From: Paracoccaceae bacterium
GTDB lineage: Bacteria; Pseudomonadota; Alphaproteobacteria; Rhodobacterales; Rhodobacteraceae
DNA length: 35,201 bases
Assembly (NCBI GenBank): GCA_029242355.1
Contig: JAQWUC010000054.1
Coordinates: 1-35,201 of the forward strand
Direction: 5' to 3'
This document shows positions 16,594-25,067 of this stretch, piece by piece. Numbering within the stretch: the stretch's first letter is position 1; each line of letters starts with the position of its first letter. The notes beneath the pieces were generated by a model. It searched no databases. It worked only from the letters and a program-made list of their open reading frames with translations, and was not told the DNA's origin. Made by a program: the position numbers and the translations under genes.

Positions 16594-17619
16594 TCAAATT
16601 TTGAGGTAATTTAAAGCTGCTCGAGCAAGCACCTTAACATATTTACCCATTGCAATTCCTTTTGCTGGATTTGAAGCATTCCCATCTATTGCTCTTCTTT
16701 TCACTCCTTGTAAAATTGCCGCCATTCTAAAAAAACTTATAGCCATAGCGAATTCAAGTTCAGGAGGTTTTATTAATCCGACTCGTTTGGAATATAAATC
16801 AACATATTCAGAATCCTCTGGAATACCAAGTCTTCTCCTATTAACACCTGAAAGTCCTCGACCGTCTTTACCTATTGGCATTGACCACTGCATTAATTGC
16901 ATCGCTAAATCAGATCTTGGGTCTCCAAGGGTTGATAACTCCCAATCTAAAACTGCTTGCAACGAAAAGTCTTTTTTTGAAAAAATTAGATTATCAATTC
17001 TCCAATCACCATGTACAAGCCTATTTGGTAAAATTTGAGCAGGAATGTTATTTGATAACCACTCTTTTAGAATTTCCATTTCGATAATTTTTTCAGTAAA
17101 ACTGTTGCTAAATTGCCTTGACCAAACTGATAATTGTCGTTGAAAGTAATTGCCTGGGGCCCCATAATTAACAAGACCAACGCCTTCGGGGTCAATTTTA
17201 TGTAATGAAGCAAGTCCAAAGTTCATTTCGTCATATACACGAGCTCTTTGCTCCCTTGTTAATTTTGGAAGCTCTGGTTGATTAAACGTGAATCCATCGA
17301 TATAATCCATAACAAAGTAGACATTACCTATTTCAGTCACATCCTCTGAAAGATAAAAAACCTTAGGAACAGGAACCTGTGTATCATATAATGATTTCAT
17401 GACAACATATTCTCGTTCGACCATGTGAGCTGACTTTAGTAAGTTTCCGTCAGGTTTTCTTCTTAACACCAGACTTTTATTCTTACCTTTTAAAATAAAG
17501 GTTGGATTAGATTGACCTTCTGTCGTTTTTTTTCCACTCCACGGTCCCAAAAATTGTGGTAATCGAGCAGCTAATACCTCGTTGACCTTGACCATGGGAA
17601 GTAAAGGAATCATAGACAT
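16594..17619 (-). CDS. Phosphotransferase (APH/ACAD10-11 kinase-like), possible hydroxyacyl-CoA kinase
   Basis: Aminoglycoside-phosphotransferase-fold kinase of the type that accompanies acyl-CoA dehydrogenases. The nucleotide-binding lobe includes GQSNPTFILKGKNKSLVLRRKP, the catalytic loop is LVHGDWRIDNLIF (HGDxxxxN), and the metal-binding Asp is in AVLDWELSTLGDPRSDLA. The protein is 341 residues. Its ATG follows the TAA of the acyl-CoA dehydrogenase without a gap, so the two are surely cotranslated. In known relatives (LvaA of Pseudomonas putida and the kinase domains of ACAD10/11), the enzyme phosphorylates 4-hydroxyacyl-CoA and the partner dehydrogenase-like protein removes the phosphate. 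I infer a similar job here; substrate chain length is unknown. A second ATG two codons in is also possible. TGA stop. Confidence 0.87.
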   Translation of the reverse strand: MSMIPLLPMVKVNEVLAARLPQFLGPWSGKKTTEGQSNPTFILKGKNKSLVLRRKPDGNLLKSAHMVEREYVVMKSLYDTQVPVPKVFYLSEDVTEIGNVYFVMDYIDGFTFNQPELPKLTREQRARVYDEMNFGLASLHKIDPEGVGLVNYGAPGNYFQRQLSVWSRQFSNSFTEKIIEMEILKEWLSNNIPAQILPNRLVHGDWRIDNLIFSKKDFSLQAVLDWELSTLGDPRSDLAMQLMQWSMPIGKDGRGLSGVNRRRLGIPEDSEYVDLYSKRVGLIKPPELEFAMAISFFRMAAILQGVKRRAIDGNASNPAKGIAMGKYVKVLARAALNYLKI

Positions 17620-18855
17620 TTATTTTATTTGTTCGTTTGAGTATTTTTTCAGTTCACTTCTAGCCACTTGTCGTCTGTGAACAGCATCCGGTCCATCAGC
17701 AAGACGAAGCGTTCGTAAATGTGTCCACGCAGCAGCTAACGGTGTATCCTGACTTATTCCCTGACCGCCATACATTTGAATTGCCTCATCAACCACCTTC
17801 AGTGCCACTCTTGGAGCAACTACTTTTATTTTACTTATCCAAGTTGAAGCTGTTCGTTCATCTTCATTATCCATCATCCAAGCGGCTTTTAAACAGAGTA
17901 ATCGAGCCATTTCAATATTGATCCGAGACTCCGCTATTATGTCAAAATTTGCACCCAAATTTACAAGTGTTTTTCCAAATGCAGTTCGGGAAAGCCCACG
18001 GCGACACATAAGTTCTAAAGCAACTTCAGCTTGTCCTATAGCTCTCATACAATGATGGATGCGACCAGGGCCAAGCCTCCCTTGCGCAATTTCGAAACCT
18101 CTTCCCTCCCCTAACAACAGATCTTCCGTAGGGATACGAACATTATTAAAAGAAAGATGCATATGCCCATGTGGGGCATCATCATGACCATATACTTCCA
18201 TCGGTCGAAGAATCGTAAGACCGGCAGCATTAGAGGGAACTAAAACCATGGAATGTCTAGAGTGTTTTTTAGAATTATCATCACCAGTCTTTACCATTAC
18301 AATATAAACCATACATCGAGGGTCCCCAGCTCCGGAAGCCCACCATTTTTCTCCATTAAGGATATAACTTCCATTTTGCTTTAAGGCAGTCAACGACATG
18401 TTCGTTGCATCCGACGATGCAACCTGAGGTTCCGTCATACAATAAGCAGATCGAATTTCACCGCTCAATAAAGGTTCTAACCACTTTTTCTTATGTTCAG
18501 CACTGCCATAACGTTCAAGCACTTGCATATTGCCTGTATCAGGCGCAGAACAATTAAATACTTCAGCACCGAGCCTACATTTTCCCATTTCTTCGGCTAA
18601 GTATGCATACTCTACAGTTGACAACCCAAACCCTTTTTTAGAATTTGTAAGCCAAAAGTTCCACAAACCTTTTGCTCTTGCCTCAGATTTTAGAGTTTCT
18701 AAAATTTCAGTCATTCGCTTTGAATAAGAAAATCGATCTGAAGACGCTGCAACTTCCGCAAAAAATTCTGCTTCAAATGGAATGATACGATTATTTACTA
18801 AATCTCTGACATCATTTACCAAACATGATATCTTTTCAGTCATCCCCAAATTCAT
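17620..18855 (-). CDS. Acyl-CoA dehydrogenase family protein (ACAD11/LvaC-like)
   Basis: FAD-dependent acyl-CoA dehydrogenase fold. The N-terminal helical domain is about residues 1-130. The middle beta domain has AYCMTEPQVASSDATNM and NGEKWWASGAGDPRC, and the C-terminal domain includes GRIHHCMRAIGQAEVALELM, SRTAFGKTL and AIQMYGGQGISQDTPLAAAWTHLRTLRLADGPDAVHRRQVAR. The closing LRLADGPDAVH is characteristic of the subgroup paired with APH-type kinases. Length 411 is typical. The ATG at 18855 is preceded by AAGGGA at a good distance. The downstream kinase gene starts on the base after its stop. It may act as a dehydrogenase or, as in LvaC/ACAD11, convert a phosphorylated 4-hydroxyacyl-CoA towards the 3-hydroxyacyl-CoA; the sequence does not decide. 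Confidence 0.9.
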   Translation of the reverse strand: MNLGMTEKISCLVNDVRDLVNNRIIPFEAEFFAEVAASSDRFSYSKRMTEILETLKSEARAKGLWNFWLTNSKKGFGLSTVEYAYLAEEMGKCRLGAEVFNCSAPDTGNMQVLERYGSAEHKKKWLEPLLSGEIRSAYCMTEPQVASSDATNMSLTALKQNGSYILNGEKWWASGAGDPRCMVYIVMVKTGDDNSKKHSRHSMVLVPSNAAGLTILRPMEVYGHDDAPHGHMHLSFNNVRIPTEDLLLGEGRGFEIAQGRLGPGRIHHCMRAIGQAEVALELMCRRGLSRTAFGKTLVNLGANFDIIAESRINIEMARLLCLKAAWMMDNEDERTASTWISKIKVVAPRVALKVVDEAIQMYGGQGISQDTPLAAAWTHLRTLRLADGPDAVHRRQVARSELKKYSNEQIK

Positions 18856-19119
18856 TTTGTTGTCCCTTCACCAAATTAAATTAAATACCTAGCTATATTA
18901 GACAAACCTTTTTAAGTGAATTTATTTTTTTACGTTACCAATTCAAAACAATAAAAAACCATTTTGGTTAATCCAGACCGCAAATATCTGATATTCGATC
19001 TCTTATTATTTAAAATTGAAAATTTCAATTTTTTTTATTAACGTTAGAGAATACTATCGACTCTTGCTTAATATATTAAATATTTTATGATTTGACTTAA
19101 TTGTCAAAGAGAAAATTGA

Positions 19120-20034
19120 TTGGATGGTAGCTTGGCAATATGGATCTGGATAACAATACTTGCAGCTATTTCTCAAAGTTTTAGAACTGCACAGCAAAAA
19201 AACTTAAAAGTTCGCCTAGGCGATTTTGGTGCAAGCTACGTTCGTTTTTCATACGCGCTTCCGTTTGCTTGGGTTTCGTTAGTTAGTTACATTTTTTTTA
19301 CTGGAACTAGCTTTCCTACCCTCACTTATACTTTTGGTTTTTGGGTCACACTCGCTGGGGTGCTTCAAATTATTTTTACAGTCCTTTTAATAAAACTTTT
19401 TTCGCATAGGTCATTTGCAGCCGGTACAGCTTTTTCTAAAACGGAAGTAATCCAAGTCGCCTTGTTTGAAGCTTTGATTATTGGATCCATTGTAAGTTTG
19501 CAAACAGGTTTAGCTATAATTTTAGGTTTTGTAGCAATTATTTTGCTATCGATTGGTAAAGGCCTGATCAGTTTTTCAAACCTAATAAGTTCACTACTTT
19601 CTAAGCAAGCCGGGATTGGATTAGCAAGTGGAGCATTTCTAGCGCTTTGCAGTGTCTGTTTTAGAGCGGCTACAGACTCACTTTCAGGAAACGATTTAAT
19701 TGTGAAGGCAGGAACGACTTTAAGTATTTCTTTAGTCATACAAACATTTTTGATGGGGATATGGATGAAAATAAATGTGAAATCAGAGTTAATTCTTTCC
19801 TTTAAAGAATGGCGAGGTTCTACAATTGTTGGTTTCTTTGGCGCTTTAACCAGTTTTTGTTGGTTTTATGCATTTTCTGCAAATGCTGTTGCACCCGTTA
19901 AAGCTATTGGTCAAATTGAATTAGTCTTAGCGCTTCTTATTTCTATGATCTTCTTTCGAGAGCGCCCATCCTTAAAAGAAGCGACAGCAATACTTTTACT
20001 CCTTTTATCAATTATCTTAGTTTTATTTGATTAA
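19120..20034 (+). CDS. DMT superfamily (EamA-type) membrane transporter
   Basis: Ten-helix inner-membrane transporter or exporter of the drug/metabolite superfamily, 304 residues. Hydrophobic segments alternate regularly, with two EamA halves: the first ends near IILLSIGKGLI, and the second starts at GIGLASGAFLALCSVCFRAA and ends with ILLLLLSIILVLFD. A typical motif before the last helix is PVKAIGQIELVLALLISMIFFRERPSLKEA. The start is uncertain: the track uses TTG at 19120, just after an in-frame TGA, with GAGA a short distance upstream; no ATG exists until the middle of the protein. It precedes the ABC importer genes by 120 bp in the same direction and could share regulation with them, but the palindrome between them argues for a separate promoter. 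The substrate is unknown. Confidence 0.85.
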   Translation: MDGSLAIWIWITILAAISQSFRTAQQKNLKVRLGDFGASYVRFSYALPFAWVSLVSYIFFTGTSFPTLTYTFGFWVTLAGVLQIIFTVLLIKLFSHRSFAAGTAFSKTEVIQVALFEALIIGSIVSLQTGLAIILGFVAIILLSIGKGLISFSNLISSLLSKQAGIGLASGAFLALCSVCFRAATDSLSGNDLIVKAGTTLSISLVIQTFLMGIWMKINVKSELILSFKEWRGSTIVGFFGALTSFCWFYAFSANAVAPVKAIGQIELVLALLISMIFFRERPSLKEATAILLLLLSIILVLFD

Positions 20035-20044
20035 ACCCCTGTAC

Positions 20045-20062
20045 ATCTTCATATATGAAGAT
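20045..20062. promoter_or_regulatory. 18-bp perfect palindrome upstream of the ABC importer operon
   Basis: ATCTTCATATATGAAGAT is identical on both strands. It lies 10 bp past the transporter stop codon and about 90 bp before the binding-protein ATG. An outer inverted pair, CCTGTA (20038) and TACAGG (20074), surrounds it. There is no T tract after it, so an operator is likelier than a terminator. No regulator gene is nearby. Confidence 0.5.
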
Positions 20063-20153
20063 TATATAACTTTTACAGGAAATAATATGCAAATCGCCTC
20101 AGCGGTGATTGCGTGTTAGAACCAACAAATTCATTTGTTTCTGGGAGGAAATC

Positions 20154-21371
20154 ATGATTAATAAATTAATTTTAGGAATAGGAACATCGTTAGTTCTTTC
20201 CTTAATGGGATTAACGACTACCGCATCTGCAAAAGTAGAAGGTGATACAATAACGCTTGGATCGTCCATCTCCTTAACTGGTAAGTACGCTACAAACGGA
20301 CTACATACTCAAAGAGGGTATGATTATGCTGTAGACGTGATTAATAACTCAGGTGGAGTAAAGGTAGGTGGCAAGACCTATAAACTCGCTGTTAAATACT
20401 ATGACGATGAGTCGACACCAGCGCGAGGAGCTCAACTTGCCGAACGACTTATCCAACAGGATGGAATCGAATTTATGCTTGGACCATACAGTTCGGGAAT
20501 GACAAAAGCTATTGCGCCAGTCTCAGAAAAATTTGGGGTGCCAATGGTAGAGGCAGAGGGAGCATCTAGGTCTCTTTTTACTCAGGGCTATAAATATCTT
20601 TTCGCGGTGCTTTCAACTTCTGAGCAGTATTTATCAACTGCCATAGAGCTAGCGGCACAATCATCCTCAGACCCTTCATCAGTAAGAGTTGCGATGGCCT
20701 TCGAAAGCGACCCTTTCTCGATGGATGTTAGAGCAGGAGTAGTTGACGCAATAAATAAATATGGCATGAAAACAGTTATTGATGACCAATTACCAGCTGA
20801 TCTTTCGGACATGTCAACTACTTTAACTAAAGTAAAGGCCTTGAAGCCAGATATACTCATCGTATCAGGTCATTCTAAAGGTGCTGCAACAGCTGCTCGA
20901 CAAATAAATGAGATGAAAATCAACTTACCAATGATTGCAATGACACATTGCGAGGCAGCAAAAGTGCAAGAAAAATTTCCTAAGGCGGCCAATGGTTTTC
21001 TTTGCCCAACACAGTGGGTTGAGACTCTATCAAAATCAGATGCCATGTTTGGAACTGCCGCAGAATGGAACGCAGGGTTTAAAAAAGCTCACCCAAGTTA
21101 TTCGTCTGTGCCTTACCAATCTGCCCAGGCTTCAGCAGCGGTTTATGTCTTCAAGGAAGCGTTTGAAGCAGCAAACAACTTTGATCAAGATGATGTAAGA
21201 GACGCGATTTCTGGAGTTGAAATGGAGACATTTTATGGAGATATAAAGTTTTCTGATGCGGGTAATAATATTGCAAAGCCAATGTTTATGCGGCAGATTG
21301 ACTCTAGTGGAAGCTATAACTTAGTTGAATCGTCAAAAGATATGACCTTTCCAAGAAACGTTTCATACTAA
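20154..21371 (+). CDS. ABC importer periplasmic binding protein, branched-chain amino acid/amide type (Peripla_BP_6)
   Basis: High-affinity solute receptor for the LivHMGF-type importer that follows. The start is the ATG at 20154, not the track's earlier start: GGGAGG lies six bases upstream, and the product then opens with a clean signal peptide, MINKLILGIGTSLVLSLMG, cut after TASA. The mature protein opens GDTITLGSSISLTGKYATNG, the classic type I binding-protein first strand, and continues with YYDDESTPARGAQLAERLI and MLGPYSSGMTKAIAPVSEKF. Length is 405 residues including the signal. A strong intrinsic terminator follows directly, as expected where the receptor must outnumber the membrane parts. 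Ligand specificity (amino acids, amides, urea or others) cannot be read from sequence. Confidence 0.92.
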   Translation: MINKLILGIGTSLVLSLMGLTTTASAKVEGDTITLGSSISLTGKYATNGLHTQRGYDYAVDVINNSGGVKVGGKTYKLAVKYYDDESTPARGAQLAERLIQQDGIEFMLGPYSSGMTKAIAPVSEKFGVPMVEAEGASRSLFTQGYKYLFAVLSTSEQYLSTAIELAAQSSSDPSSVRVAMAFESDPFSMDVRAGVVDAINKYGMKTVIDDQLPADLSDMSTTLTKVKALKPDILIVSGHSKGAATAARQINEMKINLPMIAMTHCEAAKVQEKFPKAANGFLCPTQWVETLSKSDAMFGTAAEWNAGFKKAHPSYSSVPYQSAQASAAVYVFKEAFEAANNFDQDDVRDAISGVEMETFYGDIKFSDAGNNIAKPMFMRQIDSSGSYNLVESSKDMTFPRNVSY

Positions 21372-21391
21372 AACATTTTAAACGCCTATCA

Positions 21392-21426
21392 GAGGAAAGC
21401 AACTTATTGCTTTCCTCCTTTTTTTT
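21392..21426 (+). terminator. Intrinsic terminator/attenuator between the binding protein and permease genes
   Basis: GAGGAAAGCAA and TTGCTTTCCTC form a perfect 11-bp stem around a CTTA tetraloop, followed by C and eight T residues. This is a textbook rho-independent terminator. It sits 20 bp after the binding-protein stop and 27 bp before the permease start. Partial read-through would give high receptor and low permease expression. Confidence 0.92.
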
Positions 21427-21452
21427 AATTTAATTTACTACTGGAATTAAAT

Positions 21453-22358
21453 ATGCTTGATAATATTCAGCTACTCTTCGTATGGGCACCTATAATAAAC
21501 GTACAAATCATTTTAGAAGGTATTTTTCTTGGAGCAGTCTTTGCTTTAAGCGCTTATGGTCTCGCGCTTGTTTGGGGTGTCATGAATATAAAAAATCTCG
21601 CCCAGGGTGATTTTGTGATCATGGGCGGATATCTATCCTTAGCATTTAGTCAGTACAATCTTAGTATTTTTTTAATATTACCGCTCGTTATGATCATAAT
21701 GTTTTTTTACGGTTTAATCGTTTATCGCCTTATGATACGGCGCGTAATCGATCAAGATATGTTTACGTCTCTTCTTGCAACGTTTGGACTCTCTCTCTTA
21801 ATGCAACAGGTTATGAACTTAATTTGGGGTCCAGAAGTACAAATCATTGATTTAGATTTTCCTGTCTATGACGCGTTTGATGGATTTGTAACTATACCTT
21901 CAATTAAAATCATCTCATTAATACTTGCCGGAATGCTCTCCTTAGGAATTGTTCTTTTTATGAAAAAATCAAGAACGGGACAAGCGATTCGAGCTACAGC
22001 ACAGGATCCACGAGCAGCCAGAGTTCTTGGAATTGATACTGATAAAATTTATGAATTCACATTCTCACTAAATTCAGCCATCTGTGGGGCGGCCGGGGTG
22101 TTTGTATCAGTGATTTGGGTGCTTCAACCCTTTTATGGTATAACATATTCAGTGCGATCATTCGCTATAGTAACAGCAGCAGGACTCGGGAACTTGCCTG
22201 CAGTAATAACTGCAGGTTTTGGGATTGGACTTTTCGAAAAATATGTTGGAGCAATAATAGGAACTGCCTACGAAGTAGCAGCACCGGTCTCGATGTTATT
22301 GATCGTTCTCGTTTTCAGACAAATTAGTATGAAAAAGAATAGGCAGGCCGTAAAATGA
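21453..22358 (+). CDS. livH: ABC importer permease, LivH family
   Basis: First membrane subunit of the branched-chain amino acid-type ABC importer. It has about eight hydrophobic helices in 301 residues. Family marks are LEGIFLGAVFALSAYGLALVWGVMNIKNLAQGDFVIMGGY near the N-terminus and the coupling-helix region FMKKSRTGQAIRATAQDPRAARVLGIDTDKIYEFTF, where the EAA-like loop meets the ATPases. The stop codon overlaps the livM start by four bases (ATGA), so the two subunits are translated together. The ATG is the first in frame and lies just beyond the terminator hairpin. The symbol marks the family; the solute is not established. Confidence 0.92.
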   Translation: MLDNIQLLFVWAPIINVQIILEGIFLGAVFALSAYGLALVWGVMNIKNLAQGDFVIMGGYLSLAFSQYNLSIFLILPLVMIIMFFYGLIVYRLMIRRVIDQDMFTSLLATFGLSLLMQQVMNLIWGPEVQIIDLDFPVYDAFDGFVTIPSIKIISLILAGMLSLGIVLFMKKSRTGQAIRATAQDPRAARVLGIDTDKIYEFTFSLNSAICGAAGVFVSVIWVLQPFYGITYSVRSFAIVTAAGLGNLPAVITAGFGIGLFEKYVGAIIGTAYEVAAPVSMLLIVLVFRQISMKKNRQAVK

Positions 22359-23410
22359 CTACTAAAAAAACTATTCTCACATATACGGGTCTTGGCTTAT
22401 TCGGCATATTAGGACCGTTTTTATTCCCAGCTTACACATTATCAATTGCGTACTTATGGATGATGGTCCTGATGGCCTCAACTTGGGATATCTTAGGAGG
22501 TCAAATGGGTTATAATTCGCTTGGAAACATAACTTTTTTTGGAATTGGTATGTACGTCTCAGCGGTTGTTCAAATTTCAGTTTTTTATCCGGGAGGTGTA
22601 GCAGAATATACCTCTGCAATGGGATCGATAAAACCTGAATTTTCTAATAATCAGTATTTTACTGGCCTATATCTTGGTATTTTAGCTGCAGGTATAATCG
22701 CTATGCTGTTCTCTCTTGTGTTTGGATCTTTCATGTTTGGACTAAGAGGGCCCTATTTCGCGATAGGCTCACTGGGTCTTGCGATTGCAGCGGCGGAGAT
22801 AACTACTACCATTGATTATGTCGGCGGCGCCTCAGGTATATCCATGCCATTATTTCCAGGCGACATAGAATTCCGTTCTGTATTTTTTTATGTTTTGTGC
22901 TTTTTGATAACCTTAACGGCACATTTTTTATTACGCTGGCTTTTTTCCACGCAGTTTGGCCTTGCTATAAATGCTATTAGAGACGACGAAGACAAAGCTG
23001 AGGCTATGGGGATCCCCACCAGAATATATAAACAAATAGGATGGGGCATAACCGCATTCTTTATGGGAGCAATGGGCGCAGTAGCCGGTAACATGGCTGG
23101 ATTTATTGACAAAGAGGTAGCATATCCTATTCCAACTTTTGGAATATTTATGGTGGCTATGGTTCTATTGGGTGGGAAAGGTACACTTTGGGGCCCAGTT
23201 CTTGGTGCAATAATCTTTCATGTTATAAAAGAAACTACTTGGACTTACCTACTTGGTTGGCAATGGGTTGCACTGGGGTTAATACTCATCGTAAATATTG
23301 TTTATTTTCAACAGGGTCTAATGGGTTGGCTGCAAAGCCGCTACCCTGAAATGTTTGGAATTGTAGTAGATAAAACAAATTTGCAAACCAAAGAACAAAG
23401 CAAGGCCTAA
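22355..23410 (+). CDS. livM: ABC importer permease, LivM family
   Basis: Second membrane subunit, pairing with LivH. It has 351 residues and about nine to ten hydrophobic segments. Typical family segments are WDILGGQMGYNSLGNITFFGIGMYVSA, FGLRGPYFAIGSLGLAIAAAEI and the cytoplasmic coupling loop STQFGLAINAIRDDEDKAEAMGIPTRIYKQIGW, followed by MAGFIDKEVAYPIPTFGIFMVAMVLLGGKGTLWGPVLGA. The start overlaps the livH stop (ATGA), and the ATPase gene follows after two bases. The C-terminal tail, after the last helix, is about 35 residues of hydrophilic sequence in the cytoplasm. The subunit looks intact and functional. Confidence 0.92.
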   Translation: MTTKKTILTYTGLGLFGILGPFLFPAYTLSIAYLWMMVLMASTWDILGGQMGYNSLGNITFFGIGMYVSAVVQISVFYPGGVAEYTSAMGSIKPEFSNNQYFTGLYLGILAAGIIAMLFSLVFGSFMFGLRGPYFAIGSLGLAIAAAEITTTIDYVGGASGISMPLFPGDIEFRSVFFYVLCFLITLTAHFLLRWLFSTQFGLAINAIRDDEDKAEAMGIPTRIYKQIGWGITAFFMGAMGAVAGNMAGFIDKEVAYPIPTFGIFMVAMVLLGGKGTLWGPVLGAIIFHVIKETTWTYLLGWQWVALGLILIVNIVYFQQGLMGWLQSRYPEMFGIVVDKTNLQTKEQSKA

Positions 23411-23412
23411 TT

Positions 23413-24156
23413 ATGAATGATATCATTGAAGTTAAAGAAGTTTCAAAGTCATATGGCGGGGTAAAGGCCAACATTGATATATCGATGGTGGTTAAAAAAG
23501 GTTCTATTACTGGAATTATTGGGCCAAACGGTTGTGGTAAAACAACTCTCTTCAACTCAATTGTGGGATATCATCCTATCGATAGCGGTTCCATAAAATT
23601 TGCTGGTAGAGAAATCTCAAAACTATTAGTTGGCGATATTGCAAGGTTAGGTTTATTGAGAACTTTTCAACAAACTCGTATTTACTCTAAAATGAATTGT
23701 GTTGATAACATGCAAATTTCAGTGTCCAGAAGAAAAGATGCCAAATACGGTCTATTTGCCAGTAGAAAAGGTGAGATTAAACAAAAAGCAGAACATTTGT
23801 TGGATTTTGTTGGCCTTTATTCTAAGAGAAATCTTATTTCAGGAGATCTTTCTTTTGGCCAACAAAAGCTTTTAGAATTTGCAATGGCGTTGATGAATGA
23901 ACCCAAAGTCCTTCTTTTAGATGAACCTACAGCAGGTATTAATCCAACATTAATAAATGGGTTAATTGACAGGCTCCAAAAAGCTAATCAAGAATTAGGC
24001 ATAACATTGTGCGTTATCGAACATAATATGCGAGTTATTATGAATTTAGCATCAGACATTTATTGTTTATCTAACGGAAAAATGTTAGCGAGTGGCAAGC
24101 CAAAAGACCTTCAGAATGATCCAAAAGTGATCGATGCATACTTGGGAGGTCATTAA
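23413..24156 (+). CDS. livG: ABC importer ATPase, LivG family
   Basis: One of two ATPases that drive the importer. It has Walker A GPNGCGKTTLFN, the ABC signature LSFGQQKLLEFA, Walker B VLLLDEPTAGI and the switch histidine in CVIEHNMRVI, in 247 residues. The family's insertion after Walker A, which contacts the permease, is present (ARLGLLRTFQQTRIYSKMNCVDNMQIS). The signature has Phe-Gly in place of the usual Gly-Gly, which is frequent in LivG-type subunits. Its stop shares one base with the livF ATG (TAATG). There is no sign of a truncation. Confidence 0.93.
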   Translation: MNDIIEVKEVSKSYGGVKANIDISMVVKKGSITGIIGPNGCGKTTLFNSIVGYHPIDSGSIKFAGREISKLLVGDIARLGLLRTFQQTRIYSKMNCVDNMQISVSRRKDAKYGLFASRKGEIKQKAEHLLDFVGLYSKRNLISGDLSFGQQKLLEFAMALMNEPKVLLLDEPTAGINPTLINGLIDRLQKANQELGITLCVIEHNMRVIMNLASDIYCLSNGKMLASGKPKDLQNDPKVIDAYLGGH

Positions 24157-25052
24157 TGGCTAAAACATCAGATGTAACAAAATTAAATCAAAAGAAAAAT
24201 TTAACAAAAGAAGTTACTGGATACGGTGCCGGTTCTGTAGATTTAGTAATGTCTGTCGATCAAGTTGCAAAGGAGGCCGCATCAATATCTAAAAATGCCC
24301 CTTCAGTCAAAGCTTTGGAATTGTTAACTGACAACCAAACCTTTTTGTCAATTAAAGATTTAAGGGCTGGTTATGGTAAGATGGAAATCTTACATAATTT
24401 CAATCTCCGAATAAGGAAAGGACAGTCTTTATGTCTTATTGGACCCAATGGAGCTGGAAAATCGACTATATTGCACTCTATTTTTGGTTTCACTAATATC
24501 TTCTCCGGTAAAATAGAAATTAATGGCGAAGATGTTACTAATCTCACACCATCACAAAAATTAGCAAAGGCTGGAATAGCCTATATTTTGCAAGATAAAT
24601 CAGTATTTCCTCAAATGACTGTTGAAGAAAATCTGTTAATGGGTGGATTCTTGAAAGGTAAGCCTAAAGAAGCTCAAGAATCGGCCGAAATGGTCTTTGA
24701 TAAGTATTCTCGGCTAGCAGAGCGACGGAACAAACCAGCCGGTGTGCTTTCAGGAGGCGAAAGAAGACTTTTAGAAATCTCTAGAGCTTTGGTAATGCAA
24801 CCAGATGTCCTTCTGGTTGATGAACCCTCTATCGGCCTTGAACCACGGTTTATTGACATGGTTTTCGGTATTCTGAAAGACCTTCAGCAAAAAGATGGAA
24901 AAACAATAATTATGGTTGAACAAAACGCTAAGAAAGGTTTAGCCTTTGCCGATCTTGGGTATGTACTCGTCTCTGGTGAAACTGCGATTGCGGATGAAGG
25001 AAATAAACTTCTTGATAATCCTGATGTTGGCAGGCTTTTTCTAGGTGGTTAA
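24156..25052 (+). CDS. livF: ABC importer ATPase, LivF family, with an N-terminal extension
   Basis: Second ATPase of the importer. The conserved domain starts near residue 64 (FLSIKDLRAGYGKMEILHNF) and shows Walker A GPNGAGKSTIL, signature LSGGERRLLEIS, Walker B VLLVDEPSIGL and the switch His replaced by Gln in IIMVEQNAKK, as is usual for LivF. LivF proteins are normally about 235 residues; this one is 298 because of about 62 extra N-terminal residues (MAKTSDVTKLNQKKNLTKEV..., then VDQVAKEAASISKNAPS). The extension is in frame, begins at the ATG that overlaps the livG stop, and is hydrophilic with a probable helix. No start codon near residue 60 has a better context, so I accept the long form. 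The role of the extension is unknown. Confidence 0.9.
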   Translation: MAKTSDVTKLNQKKNLTKEVTGYGAGSVDLVMSVDQVAKEAASISKNAPSVKALELLTDNQTFLSIKDLRAGYGKMEILHNFNLRIRKGQSLCLIGPNGAGKSTILHSIFGFTNIFSGKIEINGEDVTNLTPSQKLAKAGIAYILQDKSVFPQMTVEENLLMGGFLKGKPKEAQESAEMVFDKYSRLAERRNKPAGVLSGGERRLLEISRALVMQPDVLLVDEPSIGLEPRFIDMVFGILKDLQQKDGKTIIMVEQNAKKGLAFADLGYVLVSGETAIADEGNKLLDNPDVGRLFLGG

Positions 25053-25067
25053 AGAAAAGCAGTTTGA

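Noticed and set aside
19013-19036. Hairpin AAATTGAAA/TTTCAATTT followed by T8 upstream of the DMT gene
   Set aside because: The stem is almost pure AT with a one-base centre, and no plus-strand gene lies upstream for it to terminate; likely AT-rich chance symmetry.
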